Assembly (NCBI RefSeq): GCF_009936275.1 | Contig: NZ_AP019797.1 | Location: 2,711,890 to 2,775,889, forward strand | Direction: 5' to 3' | DNA length: 64,000 nucleotides | Source of the DNA: Rhodothermus marinus | GTDB lineage: Bacteria; Bacteroidota; Rhodothermia; Rhodothermales; Rhodothermaceae | Shown here: positions 1 to 8,760 of the stretch, in pieces | How positions within the stretch are numbered: the first letter of the stretch is position 1 | How the letters are laid out: every line of letters begins with the position of its first letter | Position numbers and translations under genes: made by a program | Notes under the pieces: generated by a model | The model's input: only the letters and a program-made list of their open reading frames with translations | The model's database searches: none | Told to the model about the DNA's origin: nothing

Positions 1-953
1 TCAACGCCCAGCACTTCCACTTTTACCGCGTTGTCGTAGGCCACCACCCCGCCCCGGAAGTACGTGGAGGCGCCGCTGACGCTGGTAATGCAGTCGGCCA
101 GATGGCCGCCCGTGCAGCTCTCGGCCACGGCCACGGTAGCTCCCAGCTCCCGAAGCAATCGCCCCACCACGACCTCCAGCGTCTCTTCGTCGAAGCCCAC
201 GAAGCGCTCCCCGATCCGCTCCAAGATAAACGATTCCAGCGCCGCCAGCCGCTCCCGGGCTGCTTCGGCCGTCGGAGCTTCCACGGTCAGGCGCAGGCGC
301 ACGCCGTAGGGTCCGGGCAGGTAGGCCAGCCGTGTATGTTCATCGAGCAGCGATTCCACTCCGGCCAGGCGCTGCTGCAGGTCCGACTCGCCGATGCCGG
401 TCGTGATCAGCGTGCGGTGCAGCACCACCGGGCGCCCGGGCCGCTGCATCAGACGCGGCAGCACCACCTCGCGCATCATTCGTTGCAGCTCGTGCGGCAC
501 GCCGGGCAGCACCGCCACGATGCCCGCTTCGTCCTCCAACCACAGGCCCGGAGCCGTACCCACCGGATTGGGAATCGGCTCGAAACCCTCGGGCACGAGC
601 GCCTGCATCCGGTTGCGCTCGGGCATGGCACGTCCCCGGCGCTTGAAGTGGGCTTCGATCTGTGCCAGCAGCTCCGGACGTAACTGCAGGGGGCGCCCCA
701 GGCAATCGGCCAACGCCTCGCGTGTTCGGTCGTCGTGCGTGGGGCCCAGCCCCCCGCATACGATCACCACCTCAGCCTCGGCACGTGCCAGACGGAGGGC
801 CCGGCAGATGGCCTCCGGATCGTCGCCGACCGCCTCGATACGCACCACGGCAACGCCTTGCGCTGTCAATTCGGCACCCAGCCAGGCCGCGTTCGTGTTG
901 ACCGTGGTGCCCGCAAGCAACTCATCCCCGATGGTCAGCAAGATGGCTTTCAT
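1..953 (-). CDS. cinA: CinA-family protein (NMN deamidase / ADP-ribose pyrophosphatase), 3' end cut by window
   Basis: The first 317 codons are visible; the C-terminus lies beyond the left edge. The start MKAILLTIGDELLAG and the GGLGPTHDD motif (about residues 67-75) mark the molybdopterin-binding-like N-terminal domain. The last visible part, with AESCTGG followed by FRGGVVAY, is the start of the CinA C-terminal amidohydrolase domain. In the family these domains hydrolyse ADP-ribose and deamidate NMN in pyridine nucleotide recycling. The ATG lies 4 nt after the pyrE stop, so this is the third gene of a pgsA-pyrE-cinA operon. Identification is firm; the exact reaction here is inferred from the family. 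Confidence 0.93.
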   Translation of the reverse strand, partial: MKAILLTIGDELLAGTTVNTNAAWLGAELTAQGVAVVRIEAVGDDPEAICRALRLARAEAEVVIVCGGLGPTHDDRTREALADCLGRPLQLRPELLAQIEAHFKRRGRAMPERNRMQALVPEGFEPIPNPVGTAPGLWLEDEAGIVAVLPGVPHELQRMMREVVLPRLMQRPGRPVVLHRTLITTGIGESDLQQRLAGVESLLDEHTRLAYLPGPYGVRLRLTVEAPTAEAARERLAALESFILERIGERFVGFDEETLEVVVGRLLRELGATVAVAESCTGGHLADCITSVSGASTYFRGGVVAYDNAVKVEVLGV

Positions 954-957
954 CGAT

Positions 958-1611
958 CTATTCAGCGTGCGCTTCCGACCAACCGTACGGATCGGCCCGC
1001 CAGTCCTCCAGGACAGTCACCGCATGTTCGTCGAGCAGCCCGTGCTCCCGGGCTACTTCCAGCAAAACGGACAGGTTCGTCAGCGTATGCAGGGGGATTT
1101 CGGCCTGAGCGAAGCGCATTTCGGCCTCGGGGAAGCCGTAGGTGAAGATGGCAAGCACGGCAAGCACATGGGCATCGGCCGCCATGAGCGCTTCGGCGGC
1201 CGCGATCGACGAGCCGCCCGTGGAGATCAGGTCTTCGATCAACACCACCTGTTGCCCCGGCTCCAGACGCCCCTCGATCTGACGGCCCTGTCCGTGCGCT
1301 TTCGGCCGGGCGCGCACGTACACCATGGGCAGCTCCAGCCGGTCGGCCAGCCAGGCGGCATGCGGGATGCCGGCCGTGGCCGTGCCGGCAATCACGTCGG
1401 GCTCCAGCTCCCAGAACTCGATGATCTGGCGAAACCCTTCGGTAATGGTGCGCCGAAGATGCGGATAGCTGATGAGCAGGCGGTTGTCGCAATACATGGG
1501 TGCTTTCAGGCCGGAAGCCCAGGTGAAGGGCCGATCCGGCGAAAACGACACGGCGCCGATCGTCAGCAGCGCCGCCGCTACCTGTCGGGAAAGGGCCTCT
1601 TCAGGTGTCAT
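958..1611 (-). CDS. pyrE: Orotate phosphoribosyltransferase
   Basis: A 217-residue protein of normal family length. It converts orotate and PRPP to orotidine 5'-phosphate in pyrimidine synthesis. The PRPP-binding motif VVLIEDLISTGGS lies at residues 122-134. The flexible loop RPKAHGQG (102-109) carries the conserved catalytic lysine and histidine. Its start overlaps the end of pgsA by 11 nt, and cinA follows after 4 nt, so the three genes are probably cotranscribed and translationally coupled. No other pyrimidine gene is in the window. Confidence 0.96.
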   Translation of the reverse strand: MTPEEALSRQVAAALLTIGAVSFSPDRPFTWASGLKAPMYCDNRLLISYPHLRRTITEGFRQIIEFWELEPDVIAGTATAGIPHAAWLADRLELPMVYVRARPKAHGQGRQIEGRLEPGQQVVLIEDLISTGGSSIAAAEALMAADAHVLAVLAIFTYGFPEAEMRFAQAEIPLHTLTNLSVLLEVAREHGLLDEHAVTVLEDWRADPYGWSEAHAE

Positions 1612-2194
1612 GGCGATACACGATGGTCTGTTTCCACATCCCCTGCACGTACCAGAGTCCGGTCAGCACCGTCAGCGCCACCAGGCCTACAAGCAGCCAT
1701 AACGGCAGAGGTCCCTCCAGGATCTGCTCCGCATAATGGCCTACTGAGCCCGGAAGCCGGCGCAGCACCAGCAACAGCAGCATCCCGATCAGAAAGACCA
1801 GCTGCACGGTGGTCTTGGTTTTCGCCAGCGGGAGCGTGCGCAGGCTCCGGCCACGTGCTTCGGCCCAGGTGCGCAACCCGGTTACCAGCAGATCGCGGGC
1901 GGCGATAATCCCGACGGCCCACCAGGGCACCTGTTCGGGCAGCAGAATGGCCAGACAAACAAACGTGCCCAGCACGAGCACCTTGTCGGCAAAAGGATCC
2001 AGGAACTGGCCCAGCCGCGAGCGAGCCCGAAAACTACGGGCCAGCTTGCCGTCCAGGTAGTCCGAAATGGCAGCAGCCACAAAAAGCCCCAGCGCGACCA
2101 GCTGACCGGTGAAGGTCCCACCGAGCAGCAGCACCAGCAGGACCGGCGTCAGCGCAATACGGGCAATGGTCAGGGCATTTGGCAGATGGCGCAT
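1601..2194 (-). CDS. pgsA: CDP-diacylglycerol-glycerol-3-phosphate 3-phosphatidyltransferase
   Basis: A 197-residue integral membrane enzyme that makes phosphatidylglycerol phosphate, the first committed step to phosphatidylglycerol and cardiolipin. The CDP-alcohol phosphotransferase signature is complete: D45, D48-G49, A52-R53, G62, D66 and D70 in the arrangement DxxDGxxARx8GxxxDxxxD. Several hydrophobic segments flank it, including residues 10-43 and two more near the C-terminus. It is the first gene of the pgsA-pyrE-cinA unit. The start gives MRHLPNALTIARI, the usual N-terminus of PgsA. Confidence 0.95.
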   Translation of the reverse strand: MRHLPNALTIARIALTPVLLVLLLGGTFTGQLVALGLFVAAAISDYLDGKLARSFRARSRLGQFLDPFADKVLVLGTFVCLAILLPEQVPWWAVGIIAARDLLVTGLRTWAEARGRSLRTLPLAKTKTTVQLVFLIGMLLLLVLRRLPGSVGHYAEQILEGPLPLWLLVGLVALTVLTGLWYVQGMWKQTIVYRHDT

Positions 2195-2422
2195 AATGAC
2201 AGCGAATCCCGATCTCTGCTCGCCTTAAGATACAAACCCGACGCGAAAATCGGTTCGTGCACGAACGTTCACCCCGGCCTCAGGTTCATGCAGCTTTACC
2301 GAAGACACGTGCCCGGATGACATTCTGACGCACCCGTTGGCCCGGCACTGTTCTTGAGCAAAGGCCGGCACGGCATCTGAGTGGTGCAATTTGTCGGACC
2401 TTTAAAACCATAGTAGTGAACG

Positions 2423-4345
2423 ATGGGCAAGATTATCGGCATCGACCTGGGCACGACGAACTCGGTGGTGGCCGTCATGGAAGGCGGCGAGCCCAAGGTG
2501 ATCATCAACCCGGAGGGCTCGCGGGTGACGCCATCGGTGGTGGCCTTTACACCGGATGGTGAGCGTCTCGTCGGCGCCCCGGCCAAGCGACAGGCCATTA
2601 CGAACCCGAAGAACACGATTTTCTCGATCAAGCGCTTCATGGGGCGCTTCTACGACGAGGTGACCGAGGAAATCTCGATGGTGCCCTACAAGGTCGTTCG
2701 GGGCGAGAACAACACGGTCCGCGTCGAGGTCGAGGTCGGCGGCGAAAAGCGCCTCTACACGCCGCAGGAGATCTCGGCCATGATTCTGCAGAAGCTGAAG
2801 CAGACGGCCGAGGAATACCTGGGCGAGCCGGTGACCGAGGCGGTCATTACGGTGCCGGCTTACTTCAACGACGCGCAGCGGAAGGCCACGAAGGAAGCCG
2901 GTGAGATCGCCGGCCTGAAGGTGCGTCGGATTCTCAACGAGCCGACCGCTGCGGCCCTGGCCTACGGGCTGGACAAAAAGGACAAAGAGCTCAAGATCGC
3001 CGTCTACGACCTCGGTGGCGGGACCTACGATATCTCGATTCTGGAGCTGGGCGATGGCGTCTTTGAGGTGAAGGCCACGAACGGCGACACGCACCTGGGC
3101 GGAGACAACTTCGACCAGCGGCTCATTGACTACATCGCCGACGAATTCCAGAAGCAGGAAGGCATCGACCTGCGGAAAGATCCCATGGCGCTGCAGCGGC
3201 TCAAAGAAGCGGCCGAAAAGGCCAAGATCGAGCTGTCCAGCGCCATGAAGACCACGATCAACCTGCCGTTCATCACGGCGACGGCCGAAGGGCCCAAGCA
3301 CCTGGTCATGGAGATCACGCGCGCCAAGTTCGAGCAGCTGATCGAAGACTTGGTGGCGCGTACGATCCCGCCCATGGAGCAGGCCCTCAAAGACGCCAAG
3401 CTTCGCAAGGAGGACATTGACGAGGTCATCCTCGTCGGTGGTTCGACGCGGATTCCGCTGGTGCAGCGGACCGTCGAGGAGTTCTTCGGCAAGAAGGCCA
3501 ACAAGTCGGTCAACCCCGACGAGGTGGTGGCCATCGGTGCGGCCATCCAGGCCGGCGTCCTCTCGGGCGAAGTGCAGGATGTGCTCCTGCTGGACGTGAC
3601 GCCGCTGAACCTGGGTATCGAGACGCTCGGCGGCGTGATGACCGTGCTGATTCCGGCCAACACGACGATTCCGACGCGCAAGAGCGAGATCTTCACGACC
3701 GCGTCGGACAACCAGACCTCGGTCGAGATCCACGTCCTGCAGGGCAACCGCGAGATGGCGGCCGACAACCGGAGCCTCGGGCGGTTCATCCTCGATGGCA
3801 TCCCACCCGCTCCGCGTGGTGTGCCGCAGATCGAGGTGACCTTCGACATCGACGCCAACGGCATCCTGCATGTGTCGGCGCGCGACAAGGCCACCGGCAA
3901 GGAGCAGTCGATCCGCATCGAAGCCTCCAGCGGTCTGACGCCGGAGGAAATCGAGCGGATGCGCGAGGAGGCGCGCCGGCATGCGGCCGAGGACCGGAAG
4001 CGGCGCGAACAGGTCGAAAAGCTCAACCAGGCCGACTCGCTCATTTACATGACCGAAAAGAACCTGCGCGAGTACGGCGACAAGCTGCCGGCCGACAAGC
4101 GGGCGAAGATCGAGTCGGCGCTCGAGCGCCTGAAGGAGGTGCACAAGGCGCGCAACTTCGACGAGCTCGACTCGGCGATCGCCCAGCTCAACCAGGCCTG
4201 GAACGAGGCCAGCCAGGACCTCTACCGGGCCCAGCAGGCGGCCGGTGCGCAGACGTCCGACGGTGCCTCGGCGCAGGCCGGCTCCGGTGGCGTCCGCGAG
4301 GCCGACTATGAGGTGATCGACGAGGACGACAAGGACAAGCAGTAA
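2423..4345 (+). CDS. dnaK: Chaperone protein DnaK (Hsp70)
   Basis: A 640-residue Hsp70. The nucleotide-binding domain (1 to about 385) starts with [16 protein letters not shown] and includes the phosphate motifs YDLGGGTYD and VGGSTRIP. The hydrophobic linker [12 protein letters not shown] leads into the substrate-binding domain, the helical lid and an acidic tail ending in [11 protein letters not shown]. It refolds and holds client proteins in the cytosol with DnaJ and GrpE, neither of which is adjacent. No clear Shine-Dalgarno sequence precedes the ATG. I saw no CIRCE element in the 228-nt upstream gap. A strong terminator follows. Confidence 0.98.
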   Translation: MGKIIGIDLGTTNSVVAVMEGGEPKVIINPEGSRVTPSVVAFTPDGERLVGAPAKRQAITNPKNTIFSIKRFMGRFYDEVTEEISMVPYKVVRGENNTVRVEVEVGGEKRLYTPQEISAMILQKLKQTAEEYLGEPVTEAVITVPAYFNDAQRKATKEAGEIAGLKVRRILNEPTAAALAYGLDKKDKELKIAVYDLGGGTYDISILELGDGVFEVKATNGDTHLGGDNFDQRLIDYIADEFQKQEGIDLRKDPMALQRLKEAAEKAKIELSSAMKTTINLPFITATAEGPKHLVMEITRAKFEQLIEDLVARTIPPMEQALKDAKLRKEDIDEVILVGGSTRIPLVQRTVEEFFGKKANKSVNPDEVVAIGAAIQAGVLSGEVQDVLLLDVTPLNLGIETLGGVMTVLIPANTTIPTRKSEIFTTASDNQTSVEIHVLQGNREMAADNRSLGRFILDGIPPAPRGVPQIEVTFDIDANGILHVSARDKATGKEQSIRIEASSGLTPEEIERMREEARRHAAEDRKRREQVEKLNQADSLIYMTEKNLREYGDKLPADKRAKIESALERLKEVHKARNFDELDSAIAQLNQAWNEASQDLYRAQQAAGAQTSDGASAQAGSGGVREADYEVIDEDDKDKQ

Positions 4346-4404
4346 GCGCGCGTTCGTGCGGTCCGGCCGCTGCGCACTTACTTTGACATAGATGGAGTGT
4401 GCAG

Positions 4405-4440
4405 GCCCCGGTGGTGCAGGCCACCGGGGCTTTTTTTCTG
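4405..4440 (+). terminator. Rho-independent terminator after dnaK
   Basis: A perfect 10-bp GC-rich stem (4405-4414 with 4421-4430, loop TGCAGG) is followed by seven T residues (4431-4437). It stands between dnaK and the convergent tatD gene. There is no T run on the other strand, so it serves dnaK only. Confidence 0.92.
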
Positions 4441-4450
4441 GTGTGCCGCC

Positions 4451-5242
4451 TCAGTCCGCCGGCAGCCGGAAAAGCCGCCGGGCATTTTCCGTGGTAACCC
4501 GCGTCACTTCTTCCAGCGGCACGCCCTTGACTTCGGCCAGCTTCTCGGCCACGTGGCGCACATAGGCCGGCTCGTTGCGCCTGCCGCGATGCGGCACCGG
4601 TGCCAGAAACGGGGCATCCGTTTCGAGCACCATCTGCTCCAGCGGTAGCGTGCGCACCAGCTCGGCCAGCCCGCTTTTTTTGAAGGTCAGAATCCCGCCG
4701 ATGCCCAGCAGAAAACCCAGCTCGGCGGCCGCCTCGGCCACCCAGGCCGGCCCGGTAAAGCAGTGAAAAATGCCGCGCAATCGCTCTGGATGGGCACTGG
4801 CCGCCCGCTCCTCCCTGAGGATGCGCACCAGATCTTCCGAAGCTTCCCGGTTGTGCAGAATCAGCGGCAGATCTTTTTCGATGGCCAGGCGGATGTGCTT
4901 CCGGAAGAAAAACTGCTGACGTTCATCGAAAGAGCGATCCCAGTAATAGTCCAGACCACTTTCACCCACGGCCACCACCCGCGGGTCGTCACAGAGACGC
5001 ACGATCTCCTTGAAGTCGGCTTCGGTGGCCGTGCGCGTTTCCGAGGGGTGCAGCGCCGCCATGGCGTACACGCCCGGATAGCGGTCGCAGAGCGCCAGCG
5101 CCCGGTGCACCGACGGTACGTCGATGGCCGGCAGGACCATGGCCACCACGCCGGCCTCCCGGGCGCTGGCCACCACCTCGTCGCGATCTTCGTCGAACGC
5201 TTCCAGATACAGATGAACGTGCGTGTCGATCAGGGCAACCAT
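4451..5242 (-). CDS. tatD: TatD-family metal-dependent DNase
   Basis: A 263-residue TIM-barrel hydrolase, normal for TatD. I chose the ATG at 5242, giving MVALIDTHVHLYLEAF; the open frame continues upstream but with composition unlike the family. Metal-binding features are H8 and H10 in THVH, the glutamate in GESGLDYYWD, the histidines in LILHNREA and GIFHCFTG, and the aspartate in LETDAPF. TatD proteins are metal-dependent 3'-5' exonucleases. It is divergent from the histidine kinase at 5419. Confidence 0.93.
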   Translation of the reverse strand: MVALIDTHVHLYLEAFDEDRDEVVASAREAGVVAMVLPAIDVPSVHRALALCDRYPGVYAMAALHPSETRTATEADFKEIVRLCDDPRVVAVGESGLDYYWDRSFDERQQFFFRKHIRLAIEKDLPLILHNREASEDLVRILREERAASAHPERLRGIFHCFTGPAWVAEAAAELGFLLGIGGILTFKKSGLAELVRTLPLEQMVLETDAPFLAPVPHRGRRNEPAYVRHVAEKLAEVKGVPLEEVTRVTTENARRLFRLPAD

Positions 5243-5351
5243 AACGCTGCGTCCGGCTGATGGCAGGTTTTGCGCGAACGCACAGACCCGGCGCAGGATC
5301 GAAATTCGGCGCACCTTTGACAGGCGCTTCAAATGCCGGAGACGGAACGGG

Positions 5352-5381
5352 TTGCCCTGCGCTCGAATCTTTGTAACTTGT
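5352..5381 (+). promoter_or_regulatory. Candidate Bacteroidota-type promoter for the LytS-like operon
   Basis: TTG at 5352-5354 is separated by 19 nt from TAACTTG at 5374-5380. This fits the -33 TTTG and -7 TAnnTTTG pattern of Bacteroidota primary sigma promoters with one base missing. It would start transcription near 5387, about 30 nt before the GTG at 5419. Confidence 0.4.
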
Positions 5382-5418
5382 AGCATCGATCTTCCTGGCA
5401 CCCACCCGCCGAACCGAC

Positions 5419-7914
5419 GTGTCGTCTTTCCGCCGTCGTCTGGGCCTGAGCCTGCTGCCACTGGTGACACTGGTGGCGCTGTGGCCGGTCGGCCGGATCC
5501 TTCATGACAGCTGGGAGGTGGTCCGGCTGACGGGTCAGATGCCCGAAGCGCCACCCGGTGGTTTCGACTGGGTGCACTGGGTGTCGGAAGAGGGGCGCAT
5601 CGTGGCCGGCTACGTCTTCCCCGGTGGCCCGGCCGCCCGCGCCGGCATCCAGGAAGGCGACGTATTCTACCTGCTGGACTTCCAGCAATTTTTCAACCTG
5701 GAAGATCTCAAACAGGCCATCGACGGCCAGCCGCCCGGCAGCGTGCACACCTACGCGCTGTTTCGGGACGGCAACTACCTGGAAGTGCGCGTGCGCTTTA
5801 CGCGCTACCCCACGTTTCTCTATCCCCTCTCGCCCACGCTCTGGCAGTTTTCGCTCTGGGGGTTTGCGCTGGGTGCCTTTGTGCACGTGCTGGCGCTGCT
5901 GCTGCTGTTTCCGCTGGCCCGCCACGGCCGCCGCGCCCGCTTTTCGCTGCTGCTCATCTGCGTTTCGGCGCTCTGGTTCTTCAGCAACCTGGGCCGACTG
6001 CTGCAGGTGACCTTTCTGGGGCCGCCTTATCCCGGCGGCCTGCAGGACCGGGTGTTTCAACTGATGACGTTTACCGGTCTGGTCGGCTGGATCGGCTTTC
6101 CGGCGCTGCTGCTCCGGCAGATTGTCCATGACCTGCGCCTGCATCGCCCGGCCTTCTACCATCGCATCGGGCACGTGCCACCGCTGGTCCTGGCCGCTGC
6201 CGTGGTGCTGACGACCTTCCACCCCGGTGCATTGCCGTTCACACTGGAAGCCCTGATTGCGCCGATTCTGTTCTACGTCTGCTGCTACGTGGGGCTGGCC
6301 GCCGGCCTGATCCTGCTGCTTGGCACCGGCCGAAGCACCACTTCCGAAAGCTGGAATCGTTCGGGCAGCTGGCTGACGCTGGCCTTCTCGGTGCTGCTGG
6401 GGCTTTCGGTGCTGGACGTCGTGCCGCTTTTTGGGCTGGTCACCGACAGCATGGTGGGCTGGGTCATCGTCGGTGCCCAGCTCCTTGCACTTGCCCCGAT
6501 CGGGCTGGTCTCGCTGGCCACGCTCAAGCTGGGCAAGGTGGATCTGGTGCTGGAGCGCACGCTCGTGTACGGGACCGTGCTGGGCGCCATCTTTCTGGCC
6601 TTCGTCGGCGGCATGTCGCTGATGGAACCCCTGCTGGCCCGGATGAACACCCCCTGGCAGGTGGTGGGCGGCCTGTATGTCGTGCTCCTGCTCGTGCTGT
6701 TCGAGCGGCTGGCCCGCTGGCTCCGCCGCGAACTGCCCGCTTTCTTTTCGACGGAGCGCCAGCGCACGCGCCAGCTGCTCAGCCATTTCCAGGAGCAGAT
6801 GACCCAGCTTTTCAGCTTCGAGGCGCTGGCGCGACGGACCGTCGAGGTCGTGGCCGAGGCGTTTCGGGTGCGCTCCGTGCGCATCTTTTTCCGTCCGGAC
6901 GAATCGTTGCCCTGGTTTTCGGCCGCCTACCACCCGGAGCCTCCGTATCTGACCGAACGCATCGTGGAAGCGATCTGGCCGCATTTTCGGGAAGAAGGAC
7001 GCATCTGGGCCCGTAATCCCGAACTGAGCGAAGCCCATCTGCCGCAGGAACTGCAGGCCCTTCTCGAAAGCCGGCATGTGGCCCTGCTCGTCCCTATCCT
7101 TGCCAAGCATCGCCCGCTGGGCCTGCTTGCCCTGGGCCCTCGACGCAATCGCCACGAATTTTACAACCTGGAAGACCTGGACCTGCTGCGTATGCTCGGC
7201 GGCCAGCTGGCGCTGGCCATCGAACGCCTCTATCTGGTCGAGCGCGAGCGGGCCCTGATCCGTCAGAATGCCGAAGCGCAACTGGTGGCGCTGCGCGCCC
7301 AGATCAACCCCCATTTTCTGTTCAATGCGCTCAACACCATCGCCGCGCTGATCAACGAGCACCCGGAAAAGGCCGAAGCCGTGGTCGAGCACCTGGCCGC
7401 AATCTTTCGCCACACGCTGAACACGGGCGGCCGGTCGTTCGTCTCGCTGGACGAAGAGCTGCAGCTCGTGAGGCACTATCTGGAAATCGAACGGGCACGC
7501 TTCGGGGAGAAGCTTTCGGTCGCCATCGAATGGCCTGCTGAACTGAGCACGTTCCCCGTTCCGGCGTTTTCGGTGCAGACGCTGGCCGAAAACGCCGTCA
7601 AACATGGCCTGGAGAAACTACGCACCGGCGGTGCCGTTCAGATCCGGGCCCGGCGCCTCGAAGATGGGCTGGTTGAAATCCTGGTGGCCGACACCGGCGC
7701 AGGCATCCCGTGGCTCTGGGAGCAGAACGGACAGCCCGGAGAAGGCCCCCTGCCCTTTTTCGGACTGGGCCTGCGCAACGTCATGGCCCGGCTGGAACAA
7801 CTCTACGGGCGCCGCGATCTGCTTCGTTTCGAAAGCGCACCGGGACAGGGCACCCGCGTGCGCCTGCTGCTCCCGCCGGTTCCTCAGCCCGAACCGACTT
7901 CGCCCGTGAATTAA
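5419..7914 (+). CDS. LytS/YehU-type sensor histidine kinase with PDZ and GAF regions
   Basis: An 831-residue membrane kinase starting at GTG. After an N-terminal membrane segment (about 8-27), residues about 45-130 look like a PDZ domain (GGPAARAGIQEGDVFYLLD). Eight or more hydrophobic segments follow up to about 435, then a GAF-like region (about 460-620). The His_kinase domain has H632 in QINPHFLFNALNT, and the HATPase has NAVKHG and GAGIPW. It should phosphorylate the LytTR regulator encoded 15 nt downstream. The signal is unknown; the PDZ may sense periplasmic protein ends. It heads a five-gene unit with an envelope theme. Confidence 0.9.
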   Translation: MSSFRRRLGLSLLPLVTLVALWPVGRILHDSWEVVRLTGQMPEAPPGGFDWVHWVSEEGRIVAGYVFPGGPAARAGIQEGDVFYLLDFQQFFNLEDLKQAIDGQPPGSVHTYALFRDGNYLEVRVRFTRYPTFLYPLSPTLWQFSLWGFALGAFVHVLALLLLFPLARHGRRARFSLLLICVSALWFFSNLGRLLQVTFLGPPYPGGLQDRVFQLMTFTGLVGWIGFPALLLRQIVHDLRLHRPAFYHRIGHVPPLVLAAAVVLTTFHPGALPFTLEALIAPILFYVCCYVGLAAGLILLLGTGRSTTSESWNRSGSWLTLAFSVLLGLSVLDVVPLFGLVTDSMVGWVIVGAQLLALAPIGLVSLATLKLGKVDLVLERTLVYGTVLGAIFLAFVGGMSLMEPLLARMNTPWQVVGGLYVVLLLVLFERLARWLRRELPAFFSTERQRTRQLLSHFQEQMTQLFSFEALARRTVEVVAEAFRVRSVRIFFRPDESLPWFSAAYHPEPPYLTERIVEAIWPHFREEGRIWARNPELSEAHLPQELQALLESRHVALLVPILAKHRPLGLLALGPRRNRHEFYNLEDLDLLRMLGGQLALAIERLYLVERERALIRQNAEAQLVALRAQINPHFLFNALNTIAALINEHPEKAEAVVEHLAAIFRHTLNTGGRSFVSLDEELQLVRHYLEIERARFGEKLSVAIEWPAELSTFPVPAFSVQTLAENAVKHGLEKLRTGGAVQIRARRLEDGLVEILVADTGAGIPWLWEQNGQPGEGPLPFFGLGLRNVMARLEQLYGRRDLLRFESAPGQGTRVRLLLPPVPQPEPTSPVN

Positions 7915-7929
7915 ATTCCCCCAAATGCC

Positions 7930-8757
7930 ATGCTTCGCATCCTGATCGTGGACGACGAACCACCGGCCCGACGCCGATTGCGCAAACTGCTCGAGCCGCT
8001 GCGGACTTCCGGCCGCGTGGCGGTCATCGAGGAGGCGAACGACGGCGTCGAGGCCCTCGAAAAACTACAGCAGCAGACGTTCGATCTGTTGCTGCTCGAC
8101 GTACGCATGCCGGAGCTGGACGGCTTCGAAGTACTCGAACGCATCGATCCGAATCGGCGGCCGTTCGTCGTCTTTACGACGGCCTACGACGACTACGCGC
8201 TGAAAGCGTTCGAGGCGCACGCCATCGACTACCTGCTCAAGCCGATCAACCAGGAGCGCCTGCTGGAAGCCGTCGCCCGCGTCGAGCAACTGCAGACCAC
8301 CGCCCAGCTCCGGGAGCAGGAAGAACGTCTGTCCAGACTCCTGGACTGGCTCGAATCGCAACAGCAACAGGCAGCGCCCGCCCCCGGACCCGCAACGTCG
8401 TATCTCGAACAACTGTCGGTTAGCTACCGGGATCGCATCCTGCTCATTCCCGTCACCCGACTGGTCTCCGCCGAAATTCATGACGGCATTACGCGGCTGT
8501 ATGTGCTGGAGGAAGAGTCCGGAGCGCCGCCGCGGTTGCGCCAGCACGTGGTCAGCTACACGCTGGATCAACTGGAAGCCCGCCTGAATCCGCACGATTT
8601 CATGCGGGTGCATCGCTCGGCGATCGTCCAGCTCCGGCACATCCGGGAGCTGATTCCCTGGTTCAGCGGCCGCTACAAACTGAAACTGACCGGAGACCAC
8701 GAGGTGATCGCCAGCCGCGAACGGTCCAAACTGCTCAAAGAACGGCTTGTACTCTGA
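7930..8757 (+). CDS. LytTR-family response regulator
   Basis: A 275-residue regulator. The receiver domain (1 to about 125) has the acidic pair DDE near residue 10, the phosphoacceptor D57 in LLLLDVRMPELDGF and the lysine in DYLLKPI. A coiled linker rich in Q and E follows, then a C-terminal LytTR DNA-binding domain (about 165-270) with FMRVHRSAIVQL. It is the partner of the upstream kinase, from which 15 nt separate it, and is followed after 3 nt by the SpoIID-like gene. LytTR regulators usually control envelope, autolysin or surface polysaccharide genes. Confidence 0.94.
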   Translation: MLRILIVDDEPPARRRLRKLLEPLRTSGRVAVIEEANDGVEALEKLQQQTFDLLLLDVRMPELDGFEVLERIDPNRRPFVVFTTAYDDYALKAFEAHAIDYLLKPINQERLLEAVARVEQLQTTAQLREQEERLSRLLDWLESQQQQAAPAPGPATSYLEQLSVSYRDRILLIPVTRLVSAEIHDGITRLYVLEEESGAPPRLRQHVVSYTLDQLEARLNPHDFMRVHRSAIVQLRHIRELIPWFSGRYKLKLTGDHEVIASRERSKLLKERLVL

Positions 8758-8760
8758 GCC

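Noticed and set aside
2262-2271. GAACGTTC palindrome near dnaK as another TetR operator
   Set aside because: It lacks the 2-nt spacer of the 31426-31439 operator and is only 8 bp, so chance is likely.
2296-2422. CIRCE or sigma-32-like heat-shock promoter upstream of dnaK
   Set aside because: I found no TTAGCACTC-N9-GAGTGCTAA repeat. TTG at 2354 and GCAATTTG at 2386 are spaced 29 nt apart, too far for a Bacteroidota promoter.
5329-7605. Very long open frame (758 codons) on the minus strand opposite the LytS-like kinase
   Set aside because: It is Gln/His/Arg-rich with no domain signs, as expected for a shadow frame in high-GC DNA. The plus-strand kinase has complete motifs.
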